NCBI GenBank assembly: GCA_012845835.1 | Contig: JABAKD010000025.1 | Location: forward strand, 14,919,966 to 14,983,965 | DNA length: 64,000 bases | Direction: 5' to 3' | Origin: Undaria pinnatifida | Taxonomy: Eukaryota > Sar > Phaeophyceae > Laminariales > Alariaceae | Shown: piece by piece, positions 38,301-45,579 of the stretch | How the letters are laid out: the number at the start of each line of letters is the position of its first letter | Position numbering within the stretch: the first letter of the stretch is position 1 | The notes under the pieces: generated by a model | Database searches by the model: none | The model's input: the letters and a program-made list of their open reading frames with translations, nothing else | What the model was told of the DNA's origin: nothing | Position numbers and translations under genes: made by a program

Positions 38301-41300
38301 CTCCAGCAACTTCAAATGGAAGAAAATAGTAGGGAACACGCGACGCAAGGCGCAGCTACACATGCAGCACGAAAACAACGGAAAAAAAGGAAGAGTGGAA
38401 ACGACAGAAAGGCCAGCACGAGAAGCAGGCACTAAAAAAATATATAATAAACTTCATCGTAGCATCGCTCTTACATTCTTTCTGCCTTCTGGGTATATTT
38501 TGTTCTTTTTTTCGCTCTTATATCTCCTCCAGATCGCCGGGATTTCTGACGCTAAGTGTTCCTGACACACTGGAGCCTAAGCTGTGGTGGCTACGAGACA
38601 AGTTGGACGTCAGCCTGCAGGGGGCGGCGAAGATTCTGACCACCTACCCGAGCTTGTTCGACCTTAGCATTGAAGCCTCCTTGGAGCCCAAGCTATGGTG
38701 AGAGGTGGAGGACGAGGATGGTGCAGCAGGGGAGGATGCGGTGCCCGTTTTGCTGTTGTTGGATGTCGTGTTCAATTTGCTTTGTTCAGTACACTTCGGT
38801 ACCCGGGCTTAACCGCTTTTGGACTTCTGACTGAAAATTGTCGAAGAAAACTGGCTGGGAATTCCAGCATCGGCCACGTGAAGCAAATCGAGCTCCTGGT
38901 TATGTTGGAGATATGTTTAAACTTCAACGCGGGAAACTGCGAGGCAAGCGTGAGCCGTGACGATACTCAGATCATCGCCTCAAGCTTTCCCTACACGCTT
39001 GATTGTATCGCGCTCGTGGCTCTTTTGGTATGTATACTAAATTCAAGATATAAGCAACTCCCGCAAGGGTCAAGACAGGTATGGTCCGAACGGAAAGCGC
39101 CTATCTTAGATAGGGTAGCGTTCTTTCTTAATATTCCGACACGTCGAAAAATCTGTACCGATTCCATGTGATTTTACTTTTGGTCCCAGCCGATTTCCCC
39201 TCTCTTAACCGTTTTAGAGACCCGAAACTTCTTCATACACTAATTCCAAGTATTTCGTCGCTTAAGAAGGGTATTCATACTAATCCCACGCGATTTATTT
39301 TTTCGTTCCGGTTGATTTCTCCTCTCTTAACCCGTTTTAAGCCCGAAACCCCGTCCTATGCTAATTCCAAGTAACATTCCCTTCTAAACGGGTTTCCAAT
39401 TGTGAAGGCACCTTTATGCTTATTTTTATATTATTTTATTATTTTGTCCTCCGGTGGATAGGGAAAGATATAGCGCAAGCTGGCACCAGCAAGTTCCTCG
39501 TTTTTCCAGACATTGCACATGTCGTGTATAAATTGAACTCGATTGCACTCGCAATCCAGCGCTAGCTGGCCTATCCTTTAGTTCCCGTGGCAACTATTCT
39601 CTCAACGACTCTACATGGCTTGGGGACATATTACTTGGAATTAGTGTACATATGAGGGTTTGGGGCTCTATCTCAATGGTACTCCATGTTACTGGGCGCT
39701 GACTATACACGACTATGCTACCGATGAGGGTGTCGTTACTCTTCGGAATATGGCCTCTGTCAATTCGGGGTACCCATTTTTATTAATATCTCACCTCATT
39801 TCCACGCATTTTCAGAACTGCTCATGCGGTATGTCAGCTTAACTCGACTGCATGCGGCAATCCAGCGCTAACTGGCGTATCCTTCAGTTATCTTAACGCC
39901 TTTACAACCTGAATCCCGTTTTGGGGGAATGAATTGCTAGGAATTGGTATATGAAACGTCTTTGGGGCTTTACTAATTTAACGGTAGATACCCCAGGCTA
40001 CTACTGTGCACGACGATACCCTAGGCTACTGCCATGTTATCGATCGGTGTCTCGTTAATCTGGCCCCTCATAAGTCGGGGAACCCTCTATATCAAATATG
40101 TGGAACTATCGACACATCGTATCGAACATGTGCTGCCGTGCATCCGTCCCCTCGGAATCGCGAGGGTGACGGGGGTGAGAAGCATGAATGCCGGGCGGTT
40201 GTTGGAGACCGTATCGCAAGTTCCGATTAATCAAAGTACCGAGACATTGATACCGGGTAATGTCAAAAGCTTCGACATACTGTATCGAACGCATTTTTTC
40301 CTGCATCCCCCACGGAGGCCCGTCCCTTTACTGTTTTGTTTTGGCTGATTCACGAACGAAAACAATATATACGTCGGTTGTCGAAATTGTATTGTATAGA
40401 TTTTGTTTTTATGGCGAATGGCGTCGGGGAGTAAAAAAATCCGCCGCACACGCCCGCATTGGTGCTTTAATCACGTTAACTCGTTTTTTTTTGCGAATTG
40501 GTTTGGGGGGCACATTGATCGGCTGTACAAATCGCATATATCTTATTTTTCGGCGAATGGCGTAGAGAGGGGTCCAAACGTTTCCCCCGCTCCCGCGCAT
40601 TGGTGTCTTAAGTCAATGCAACTCATTTTTTTTTTGTCATTTTTGATTTTGGTGTCAGGTGGGTTCGGGACGCGCTGGGGCTGGATCGACCGGACGCCGC
40701 TGCGATTCTTAGGAGATGTCCTCAGGTACGGAAAACGGCGGACGCAACATGCGCATCCGATCGGTCTGTTAGCGGGACGACGTCTCTCTTCTGTCGGCCG
40801 CGTGCTTCAGTTTTTTTTCGGAAGTGCGAGTTTCTAATTTTGGCGATGCCAAAAAATTGTGGATCTCGTTTGAGTCGTTGGAGGCGTCGACCTACCATCA
40901 GTATACACAAGTTGGTGACGGTTTCAACTGTTCTGCTCCGCGAGTTCCTTGTATATTCTGTTTTTTGCGGAGCTAACGAACACGGCCGCCTGAAAAGCGG
41001 GAACCGCTTGTGACCCGTTGGTGACGTCAGTTCTTTTTGTTTTATTTTCATCTTTTTTTTACGAAAAGGAAGCGAGTTGTTAGTCGACACCGCCACCCAC
41101 ATAAAGGCACCACTTTTGAGCCGTGGGTGAAATCGATCGGCCCTTTTTAGAAATGTGTTTTGCTTTTGACGAACGAAGAGAATTGCTAATTTCACGGTCG
41201 GCCAAACTCATAGGGGGCCCGTTTTGAGTTGGATGAACTGCGTCCTCTTCCCCCTCCTTCAATTTCATTTTTGCAAGGCAAGGGAGTTGCTAGTTTTCAC

Positions 41301-42291
41301 GGCGGCCTGACACACATTGGGGCCCTTTTCAGTCTGGTGAAGCTGGGCATCTGACACCGACAACTCGAAGCCAGAAGTCTGAATTCGAAGGGCCTGATAC
41401 GAAATATTTAGCCGGACATCTGAAGCCGAAAATCGCCGAAAATCGTTATTTATTTATTTTTTTGCTGGTCTTTTCCCGCCAGCGCACACGGTTGACAACA
41501 GGTATGCACCAGTATAATGAAGCTGCTCACCTTTTATATCGCGAGTTCCTAGCGAAAGCTACCCTACCTCCGTCCTCCAGCGAACGGGTGAAAATGACAC
41601 GCCGCACTCGCACCATCCCCCGACCCTGCTTTCCCCCAGATTTTCGGATCTAGCCTGAAAGATACGCTGGAGCCGAAGCTGTCCTGGCTTACCGTACGAT
41701 TAAAGGCCACCAAGGAGAGAATGGCCAAGGTCGTCAAGAAATATCCTCAGATTCTGGTGTACAGCATCGAGAACAATTTGGCACCGACTATCGACTTCTA
41801 CCAGTATGACATGGGCCAAGTACAGGTGGGGTTGGTGGGTGGGTAGGTGGGTGAATGGATGGGTGGGTGGGTGGGTGGGCGGGTGGGTGGGTGGTTGGAT
41901 GGATGAGTGGGTGGGTGGATGGGTGGGTGGGCGGATGTTGTGTTTTGTGGTTTTCGTGTTCGTTTTCGCATTGTGTTTCTTTATTTCCAGTAGGTTTGTT
42001 AGCGTTTTCGCGTTATTACGGGGGCCCACAGTAACATTTCTTTTTCGACCAACCCCTACGTAATGTCTACGCAACGTTCTAAACAACCCTTTGTTTGCCT
42101 TCTGATTTTCTATTAATGCCTGACAGCCTTCTGAACTCCTACAAGGATTGGAGATGAAACCGTCGGTCCTTGCGGCGAGTCTGGAGAAGCGGCTGTTGCC
42201 GAGGGCGTCGAAGATGAGGGCAGCTGGGATTGAGCCAGAGTTCTCCAGGGACTTCCGCGCTGTAGCTCAGCTTACGGACGCCCAGTTTCGG
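15324..42291 (+). CDS. AT-hook and mTERF-repeat protein, 12 exons, 3' end incomplete (1231 aa so far)
   Basis: I joined exons 15324-17354, 24370-24555, 24764-24979, 26427-26608, 30603-30708, 33420-33592, 34218-34371, 36468-36529, 38533-38697, 40659-40725, 41640-41825 and 42127-42291. All junction phases agree and give one frame of 3693 nt. Residues 1-677 are low-complexity, with AT-hooks at about 197-205 and 364-371. Residues about 740-1231 carry roughly ten mTERF units of the form WLxxxLGL....(R/K)xP.(I/L)...S(I/L)..NL.PK. mTERF proteins form a superhelix that binds nucleic acid and usually act in organelle gene expression. Residues 1-50 hold basic and hydroxylated residues that could be a targeting sequence, but this is unclear. 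The mTERF exons from 26427 on are secure. Joining the 5' exon (15324-17354) and the 24370-24555 exon is inference: phases and donor/acceptor sites fit, but that intron is 7 kb and the first exon could instead be a separate gene. The last exon ends at a good donor, so a short 3' exon is missing. Confidence 0.65.
17372..17631 (-). pseudogene. Possible hAT/ZBED-type transposase fragment, antisense to intron 1
   Basis: The minus strand reads [15 protein letters not shown], then [13 protein letters not shown], then [12 protein letters not shown]. The order of a short beta-like segment, V(D/E)SPLF, a helix with FRAFLEA and then Y-KPS recalls the segment before the catalytic core of hAT transposases, which runs P-x-x-x-V-E-x-x-x-F and then Y-x-(L/P)PSR. 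The frame is open but no catalytic domain follows. The assignment is by pattern only; it may be another protein. Confidence 0.3.
18480..19005. repeat. Dispersed repeat family X, copy 2
   Basis: Direct-orientation homologue of 2585-3010. It shares GTGTAGAAAAC, GGCCTTGTCCGGAACGAAGAG-like words and CTCTATCTCGAGATCGAAGG. The flanking CACTTCGTT(C/G)(A/G)(A/G)CGAA palindrome-like segment is present in both copies. Confidence 0.7.
19771..20096. mobile_element. hAT-like MITE, copy 1
   Basis: The ends are TAGAGCTGTGAGTCGGCA and the inverse CCCACTCACAGCTGTA. The interior repeats GTCGGCAAGTCGACTGACC and its inverted counterpart. The flanking 8-mers AGTGTTAC and CATGTTAT could be a decayed target duplication (5 of 8 match). 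Homologous to the copies at 21341, 28030 and 28936. Confidence 0.75.
20190..20525. repeat. Dispersed repeat family Y, copy 1
   Basis: Aligns by eye with 38800-39080 and 45580-45850. Shared words include GAAAATTG(A/T)C, GA(G/A)C(T/C)GCTG, GCGTGAG(G/C)C(A/G)TGAC and CTCAAGCTTT(T)CCCTA(G/C)ACGCTTGATT. The frames are not conserved well enough to call a gene. Confidence 0.65.
21341..21630. mobile_element. hAT-like MITE, copy 2, with 8-bp target duplication
   Basis: It starts CAGAGCTGTGAGTCGGCAGG and ends CGACTCACGGCTGTG. The flanks are CGAATGAC (21333-21340) and CGAATGAT (21631-21638), matching at 7 of 8 bases. An 8-bp target duplication and a CAG-G/A-G terminal start are characteristic of the hAT superfamily. 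There is no coding capacity, so it is non-autonomous. Confidence 0.8.
21920..22140. repeat. Dispersed repeat, unoccupied relative of 32690-33250
   Basis: It contains TAACGTACCTCAGATCC, then CAGGCTCTTC, then GCGGTACGCGCC and CTTCCCTCGTCGA. The copy at 32690-33250 has the same words in the same order but is split by a SINE of about 305 bp between GGGCT and GGTACGCGCG. This copy therefore shows the pre-insertion state. Confidence 0.7.
22350..23150. mobile_element. TIR element of about 0.8 kb
   Basis: The left end near 22370 reads GTCGAATCCG then AGTCGAAAAA. The right end (23101-23134) read in reverse gives GTCGAATCCG then AGTCGAAAAA, inside a wider inverted match including TTCTT and CTAGG. The word AGTCGAAAAA recurs several times inside both ends. 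The centre is richer in G+C and holds a presequence-like frame (separate entry). Confidence 0.6.
22630..22824 (+). other. Signal-peptide/ASAFAP-like presequence frame inside the TIR element
   Basis: One frame reads [17 protein letters not shown] then AFLVPRASS and stops at 22825. A Leu-rich hydrophobic core, Ala-rich cleavage region and A-F-x-x-P followed by a hydroxylated stretch is how heterokont plastid-targeting presequences look. No in-frame ATG lies close upstream, so if real it is a captured exon fragment. It could also arise from GC-rich Leu codons by chance. Confidence 0.25.
24370..24555 (+). CDS. Exon 2 of the mTERF gene (linker region)
   Basis: It is bounded by CCATCCAG|GGG and GCAGAG|GTGGGT, phase 0 at both ends, 62 codons. 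It reads [10 protein letters not shown], then poly-Ala, then Ser/Thr/Pro linker, then an Arg-rich segment [13 protein letters not shown]. This frame is the only one that joins exon 3 without a stop. A second open frame exists but is phase-incompatible with exon 3. Confidence 0.5.
24636..24716. repeat. GATC/TAGATC-rich patch in intron 2
   Basis: Several GATCACGATCTAGATCAT-like words. Similar patches follow other 5' splice sites of this gene (near 34390, 35330 and 36545). Confidence 0.6.
24764..24979 (+). CDS. Exon 3 of the mTERF gene (first degenerate mTERF units)
   Basis: CTCCTCAG|GTC start and GAAGAG|GTGAAT donor, phase 0 at both ends, 72 codons. [19 protein letters not shown] is a typical mTERF first helix pair, and [16 protein letters not shown] leads into exon 4 ([12 protein letters not shown]), completing a second unit. 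The segment between them ([16 protein letters not shown]) lacks the usual third helix. Confidence 0.75.
25596..25827 (+). pseudogene. Relic duplicate of mTERF exon 3
   Basis: It aligns base by base with exon 3: GAGCT...TTTGGGGG, then GGCCCGAAGACTGC, then GTGGGATACTTCTTGGGGG, then CGTCCTGAAGAGGTG. In translation, [15 protein letters not shown] matches [18 protein letters not shown]-rich insertion of about 65 bp separates the last part, and the frame is broken. Confidence 0.75.
25948..26249 (+). mobile_element. tRNA-derived SINE, copy 1
   Basis: The head has a box A-like TGGCGTATCAGG (25961-25972) and a box B-like AGTTCGAACCC (26006-26016) at tRNA spacing. A non-tRNA body follows (GTGGGAACTTTTCCTTGTGC, then GTTAGCAACACTCGAT), and it ends in a poly-A run (26239-26249). 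The head cannot fold a proper acceptor or T stem, so it is not a tRNA gene. It is homologous over its full length to the minus-strand copy at 32818-33122. Confidence 0.75.
26427..26608 (+). CDS. Exon 4 of the mTERF gene
   Basis: Poly-T tract, TTTAG|GTG acceptor and CTGAG|GTAAGA donor (phase 2). It encodes [12 protein letters not shown] and then a canonical unit, [19 protein letters not shown] then [17 protein letters not shown]. Strong mTERF identity. Confidence 0.88.
26637..27066. repeat. 31-bp tandem array at the 5' end of intron 4
   Basis: About 14 copies of a 31-bp unit, GGATCGCGG then TACAGATCGCACATATC then AGATC, degenerate at the edges. It begins about 25 bp after the exon 4 donor. 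A relic of exon 4 at 29463 is also followed by GATCGGATCAGATC repeats, so the array seems tied to this exon. Confidence 0.9.
28030..28603. mobile_element. hAT-like MITE, copy 3 with internal insertion
   Basis: The left end is AGATCTGTGAGTCGGCC and the right end GACTTACACCTATA in inverse orientation. The interior matches copy 1 in two blocks (28030-28230 and 28480-28603), separated by about 250 bp absent from copy 1. Target duplication not recognisable. Confidence 0.65.
28936..29261. mobile_element. hAT-like MITE, copy 4
   Basis: CAGAGCTGTGAGTCGGCAGG start and inverse TTCACAGCTCT end. It has the same internal order as copy 2. Flanks GCAAGCAC and GCGAACCC match at 5 of 8 bases. Confidence 0.7.
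29463..29688 (+). pseudogene. Relic duplicate of mTERF exon 4, split by an insertion
   Basis: The first block (29463-29510), GCTGCAGGGAGGGCTTGACC through GGAAGATGGT, matches the middle of exon 4. The second block (29636-29688), ATAGTGTGCG through AAGCCTCAGGCGGACG and AGTAAGAG, matches its end and donor. About 125 bp of unrelated sequence separates them. The frame is lost. Confidence 0.75.
30196..30485. mobile_element. MITE-2 family copy
   Basis: CAGTCACTCGGGGCCACTCG near 30238 and a right end GTATGATACTACATTAG then GTAGCCTTGGTCCG. The GGTATGATA word sits where other copies carry tandem arrays. Confidence 0.5.
30603..30708 (+). CDS. Exon 5 of the mTERF gene
   Basis: GCCCAG|G acceptor (phase 2 in) and CCGAAG|GTGAAT donor (phase 0 out). 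The spliced codon gives R, then [19 protein letters not shown] and [16 protein letters not shown], a textbook mTERF unit joined to PKL from exon 4. Confidence 0.88.
31337..31692. repeat. Tandem duplication, two units of about 175 bp
   Basis: Unit 1 (31337-31510) and unit 2 (31511-31692) share GCAGAG(T/C)TGTGATTATGA, TTTTGTTTTGTGGTGGAA, CGCAACCAAGCTCC and ATTTACCAGTCGCC(G/C)ACTA in order. AGTCGGCAAGTCG-type words suggest descent from the hAT-like MITE neighbourhood. Confidence 0.75.
32397..32458. repeat. TTAG microsatellite
   Basis: GTTAGTTAGGTAGTTAG-type repeat with single-base interruptions. Confidence 0.9.
32818..33122 (-). mobile_element. tRNA-derived SINE, copy 2, inserted in another repeat
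   Basis: On the minus strand: box A-like TGGCGTACCAGG, box B-like GTTTCGAATCC, then the same body as copy 1 and a 21-base A tail (T run at 32818-32838). The word CGGGCT flanks it on both sides (32813-32818 and 33123-33128). The surrounding repeat is uninterrupted at 21920-22140, so both insertion boundaries are visible. The head contains a perfect TACCAGG/CCTGGTA hairpin. Confidence 0.8.
33420..33592 (+). CDS. Exon 6 of the mTERF gene, GC donor
   Basis: GCCCCAG|GTG acceptor, phase 0. It encodes [38 protein letters not shown] and [18 protein letters not shown]. The best junction uses ATTCGCAG|GCGAGT, a GC donor, giving MIRRFPTFF with exon 7 at the exact repeat spacing. The GT donor at 33602 would keep frame but insert four residues into the helix linker. 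Confidence 0.85.
34218..34371 (+). CDS. Exon 7 of the mTERF gene
   Basis: T-rich tract, CAAGCAG|G acceptor and CCGAAG|GTACGT donor. It encodes [18 protein letters not shown] and [18 protein letters not shown] then [15 protein letters not shown]. Its 3' half is copied three times downstream as relics. Confidence 0.88.
34795..34925 (+). pseudogene. Relic of mTERF exon 7, copy B
   Basis: TGACAACCTTACGTGCTCGG followed by GCTCAGGGGAACCTTGCGCC aligns with exon 7. In the parent frame it reads [16 protein letters not shown] after a stop. A GATC-containing insertion separates the upstream GCCGTTCG block. Confidence 0.75.
35049..35112 (+). pseudogene. Relic of mTERF exon 7, copy C
   Basis: In the exon 7 frame it reads [17 protein letters not shown], followed like the parent by TCACACGC and GATC-rich sequence. 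It lies about 197 bp after copy B. Confidence 0.65.
35262..35330 (+). pseudogene. Relic of mTERF exon 7, copy D
   Basis: It reads [16 protein letters not shown] in the exon 7 frame (parent [14 protein letters not shown]), then GTATCACACATGACGCAGATC-like intron sequence. It lies about 218 bp after copy C. Confidence 0.7.
35600..36005. mobile_element. MITE-2 family copy
   Basis: Left segment GTGGCTCGGAGTTACTCGCG near 35678. Internal GTCAGTGAGGTACACAGG near 35910. Right end GGGGTATGATACTGCAG then CCGTAGCTTTGGTCC. It has no expanded array. Confidence 0.5.
36468..36529 (+). CDS. Exon 8 of the mTERF gene
   Basis: CTGCGCAG|GTG acceptor and GGCAG|GTTCGA donor (a weak match). Phase 0 in, phase 2 out; 62 nt. 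It encodes [20 protein letters not shown], the first two helices of a unit completed by exon 9. Confidence 0.82.
36540..36730. repeat. GATCATGTAGATCATATA-type simple repeat
   Basis: It starts 11 bp after the exon 8 donor with CACGATCTAGATCGTATATA and degenerates into ATAGATCATGTAGATC repeats. The same opening words follow the exon 7 donor and its relics. Confidence 0.85.
36752..37225. mobile_element. MITE-1 family copy
   Basis: Left end GACACGTGCTACGATACAGG and right end inverse CTACCTCTGTCGTACCACG. The interior contains the family words CTCCCTAACCCCAAATC, GATGAGCAAACCCATGGCC and GGGGTTAAGGAGCCC. Possibly two nested copies. Confidence 0.5.
38045..38081. other. Perfect 13-bp hairpin in a GACCCG-rich patch
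   Basis: CGGGTCGGGTCGG (38045-38057) and its exact inverse CCGACCCGACCCG (38069-38081), separated by 11 bases. Further degenerate GACCCG words continue to about 38195. It lies in intron 8. Confidence 0.8.
38533..38697 (+). CDS. Exon 9 of the mTERF gene
   Basis: CTCCTCCAG|A acceptor and TATG|GTGAGA donor. It encodes (R)[18 protein letters not shown] and [19 protein letters not shown] then [17 protein letters not shown]. Two strong mTERF motifs. Confidence 0.88.
38800..39080. repeat. Dispersed repeat family Y, copy 2
   Basis: GGCAAGCGTGAGCCGTGACG and CGCCTCAAGCTTTCCCTACA match copies at 20190 and 45580. Confidence 0.65.
39163..39385. repeat. Tandem duplication, about 115-bp units
   Basis: Both units contain ATTTC(C/T)CCTCTCTTAACC, GTTTTA, CCCGAAAC and CTAATTCCAAGTA in order. 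Confidence 0.7.
39537..40030. repeat. Tandem duplication, about 305-bp units
   Basis: CAATCCAGCGCTA(G/A)CTGGC, then CTTGGAATTAGTGTACATATG versus CTAGGAATTGGTATATGAAA, then TTTGGGGCT and CACGAC(T/G)AT(A/G)C in both units. Confidence 0.65.
40405..40645. repeat. Tandem duplication upstream of exon 10
   Basis: TTTT...GGCGAATGGCGT, GCCCGCATTGGTG versus CCGCGCATTGGTG, and AACTC(G/A)TTTTTTTTT recur with a spacing of about 145 bp. The second unit supplies the T-rich tract before the exon 10 acceptor. Confidence 0.7.
40659..40725 (+). CDS. Exon 10 of the mTERF gene
   Basis: GGTGTCAG|G acceptor and CCTCAG|GTACGG donor, 67 nt. It completes W from exon 9 and encodes [19 protein letters not shown] then CPQ, continuing as [14 protein letters not shown] in exon 11. 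Confidence 0.85.
41640..41825 (+). CDS. Exon 11 of the mTERF gene
   Basis: CCCCCAG|ATT acceptor. It encodes [31 protein letters not shown] and [19 protein letters not shown]. The donor is CAAGTACAG|GTGGGG; an alternative in-frame donor two codons earlier (CAA|GTACAG) would drop two residues. Confidence 0.85.
41826..41937. repeat. GGTG-type simple repeat
   Basis: GTGGGTGGGTGGATGG-like array directly after the exon 11 donor, G-rich on the coding strand. Confidence 0.9.
42127..42291 (+). CDS. Exon 12 of the mTERF gene (last recognised)
   Basis: CTGACAG|CCT acceptor and TTTCGG|GTAAGC donor. It encodes the C-terminal mTERF signature [32 protein letters not shown] and [13 protein letters not shown]. 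The family normally ends within 10-20 residues of this point. Reading through enters a repeat and stops at 42345. A possible terminal exon is at 42551-42568, after CTGTACAG (phase 0), but it is only five codons plus stop. Confidence 0.82.
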
Positions 42292-42589
42292 GTAAGCCTG
42301 CTGCAGAGCACGCCTGCTACGATGGAGGCAGCAGTTTCTAGATAAAAGCATGTTCTCAATGGCCAAGCTCCTTAACCATTTCCAACTCCTCAAATTATTC
42401 TAGGCTAATTCCAAGTGTTTTGTGCCCCTATTGGGAGTGCGGCGCTAGAAGGGTCAACACCCGAATGGTCAAAATGATGGCGTTCTTGTCATGCACTCTT
42501 TTTTTCTTTTTCTTCTATGCCTGGGCGATGGTTGCGCTGTAACTGTACAGAAAAACAGGCTTGTGTAACGTATGTAGCTCTTCAAAACC

Positions 42590-42895
42590 AAGGGTAGGGT
42601 ATTGTAGTATCATACTTCTATCACACCCCGCTTTCCCGCTGCCGGGTTTGAGCCACTCTGACGAGTGAGTCTGCCTCACTCACCGGCAACAATACTTTCT
42701 ATCGATTCGTTCGGCGTGGCGTTAGCTGACCATTCTATCGGAGATTCATGTCGCGGATTAAACCCGCATGAAAGGCTGAGACTGCAAGGGACCGGGGGGG
42801 GGTACCTCGCGCGAGTGACCCCGAACCACTGCGAAACAAGGTCCCCAAAAAACAACGTAATCCCCTCACCGTGGCTTTGGTCTGAAAGGAGGACC
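42590..42895. mobile_element. MITE-2 family copy
   Basis: Left GTAGGGTATTGTAGTATCAT and GGTTTGAGCCACTC. Right CGCGCGAGTGACCCCGAACC and CACCGTGGCTTTGGTCTG. About 300 bp. Same order as the copies at 50648 and 62100. Confidence 0.6.
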
Positions 42896-43196
42896 TTACC
42901 GTGCCTCATAAAAACGGGCGCATCTCTGCCGTTGCACGCCGCGTTAGATCTGACTTGCACTAGCCTGACTGATACATACGGGTCCCATGTCCTCTGCTGA
43001 TCTCAGCCTTCCGCGTCCTAGCTCTTTGCCACGGTACTGCTGTACATTTGGTCGTTGTTTTTTGTACATTCGATGGCGAAACTTCCCTCTTTAAGCCTTT
43101 ACCAATGACATCGTGTTTTCGTTGTTGTGGTATACGTTGAGTTGTCGGTCAATGGTGATCGACGCTGAGGTAATTGCCGGCTTCTCATTGTTTGAC

Positions 43197-43235
43197 CACC
43201 CCCCTCCCCCTCCCCCTCCCCCTCCCCCTCCCCTT
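43197..43235. repeat. CCCCCT simple repeat
   Basis: Six to seven CCCCCT units, C-rich on the + strand. Confidence 0.9.
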
Positions 43236-43714
43236 GCTTCCCTCCCGCCTTCGTTCGTATGAAACCCTTGTTGGGCGCCTCTTGATAGGCATGGATGGGC
43301 AGATTGAAGGTGAAGATTTCCGAAGACCCTCCGCCCCCTCCAATGCCTCCTTCATCCGTATGAAACCTTTGCTTAGGACACTTTTGGTACCGGCATGGAT
43401 GGGAAGATCGAATCTGGCAATTTTCGAGGGCGTGTGGCTGGGGGAGAGGCAACCCCCCCCGTCGCCACTATCAAGACTGCCTCTGGCTTTCCTCAATTGA
43501 ATAGTTGAGCGAGGGCTGAATGTTGACGATATTCCCTGCCGAATCGATCAAGACAGGACGTGCCGAGAAGCCTGCACAGTAGGTATCGGTCGGGCTGTCT
43601 ACGATTCCCTTTGGAAACTCGTTGGCAGGGCTTTCGAGTTGGCCGGTCTTGACGGCTACTTTAGTAACGTTTAGGGTAAACGCCGAATGATGAAGGCTAG
43701 GTCAGGAGTCGAGA

Positions 43715-44012
43715 CGCGTACTACGGTGGAGGTATTAAGGCACACCACCATTTTTGGCTGGAACGTCCTGTGAATGATGGGGCTCATTAACCCAAAGTCG
43801 TCGAAAATATCAGCACTTTTTAAATTATTTTTTTTGCTGTATACGTGGAGCATTGACATGGTTCATCGGGTCTTCCTTAACACCATTTCGATAATTTTTT
43901 TGCCGTTTTTTTTTTTTTTTGGACAGGAGGTCCTGCAAGTAAGGAGCCGACTTAGAAGAAGAAAAAAAATGGTGCACCTCCACCGCAGGAGTAGTAGCGT
44001 GTGTTGCCGTTT
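43715..44012. mobile_element. MITE-1 family copy
   Basis: Left ACGCGTACTACGGTGGAGGT. Internal TGAATGATGGGGCTCATTAA and GGTTCATCGGGTCTTCCTTA. Right GGTGCACCTCCACCGCAGG then GTAGCGTGTG. Further diverged copies follow to about 45260. Confidence 0.6.
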
Positions 44013-45579
44013 TGACTCACGCGTGTCACGGTAGAGGTAACGATTGTTGTTTTTTTTAAATTATTTTTGGTTTCTGAATTAACAGGGCTCCTTAACCCGA
44101 AATCGTCGGAATGCCGTTTTTTTTTTGTCCCATGTCAATATTTTGTATGCCCGAGGCCATGGGGTTTGTTTCATCGGGTTCCTCCTTCAGTTTTACGCAG
44201 AAAAAAAGCGGTTTTGGGGGTAAGGCTTTTTGGAGATCTTTAGGCGAGGAGCCGAAGAAAAAAGGCTGTGCACGGTTCCTGCAGCACGTGTTGCCGTTGT
44301 TGCTAGTCGCTCGGAGCCTTTCGCGTGAGTGGCGCTATCTCCTTTGATTTTGTTCATTTCGGGAACTAGTTATGCGCGCCGACATGAAATAAATTTGTTT
44401 CCCTGTGCCAACATTACCCCAGCCCAATCCATTGAAGCACGCTACGGTAGCCGTGTCCACCATTTTTGTTTGGGGGAGGGGGGGGGGGGGGGTTCCTCGC
44501 CTGGGGAACTCCAAACCTTGAGCACACAAAAAGTTATTCATTTTGAGCAAATTTAACGTGCAATCCGATTCAGAAACCCGCTGCCCAGGTATGCATGTCA
44601 TGCATTTTTATTTCGCGAAAGACGCGTACTACGATAGAGGTATTAATAGCATTTGGTTTTGCAAAACCATTTTCAGGATGACGGGGGTTCGTCAGCGCCA
44701 AATAGTCTGAATGTGTTCTGCTTTTTTTATTTGCGATAATGTTTTGTTGTTAACCTAAGACATGGGCCTTTTCACCGGTTTAACCTTATCAGTTTTGTCC
44801 TAATCAGTTTTGGGGGTGGGGTATGATATTCCGATTAAAAATGCTACGGTATTTATTTTTCCTTTTTTTTCCTGAGGCCCCTAATTTCAGGATTTCGATC
44901 GTTCCCCACCCAGGAACTGATTTTGAGAAAAACGAAAAGTGCAACCCGATGGACAAAATCCCGGTGGCGTAGGTACCGAAAAAGAAACAAAACTGAGAAA
45001 AATGAGTGAGATTCCGACGATTTTCGGTCAAGGAGAAGTAACTGTCATCCAGAAAATGTTTCAGCCCAAAAGGGGTATACCTCGATGCCACTATCGTACG
45101 ACGTGCGTTCTGCTTGCACAGAGAGCCTCCGAATATACATTTTGCACGCCTCTAGACTATACCGTAGCATGTGTCAACAACCAGAATGGCATTCCGATCA
45201 TTTCGGGATAATAAGGCGCGTCCGACTCGTCGTTCAGAAAATTGTGGTGGAGCCAAAAAGTGCTCCCTTTGTCACAGCACGCGCCCGTCATGTTTCGTCC
45301 CGGAGAGCGACTCTTATTTCACGGAGCACTGACTTTGACATATCAGACAAGCCATTCATAAGGAAAGCGTAAACTAAAGAATGCGCTCGAGGTAGCAGTG
45401 GACGGACAAACTCATGGACTAAATATATACCTTTTACGAAACACCCCCCTTTTTTTTTTTTTTTTCCCATCGACGGTGGCTAGTTCTTGATATAAGGATC
45501 CCCGTCAGTTCGAAACAAACTGGCCACGAATTGCTACACCATAGTCGTAACAAGCGCCGGGGATCAGTTCACATATGGG

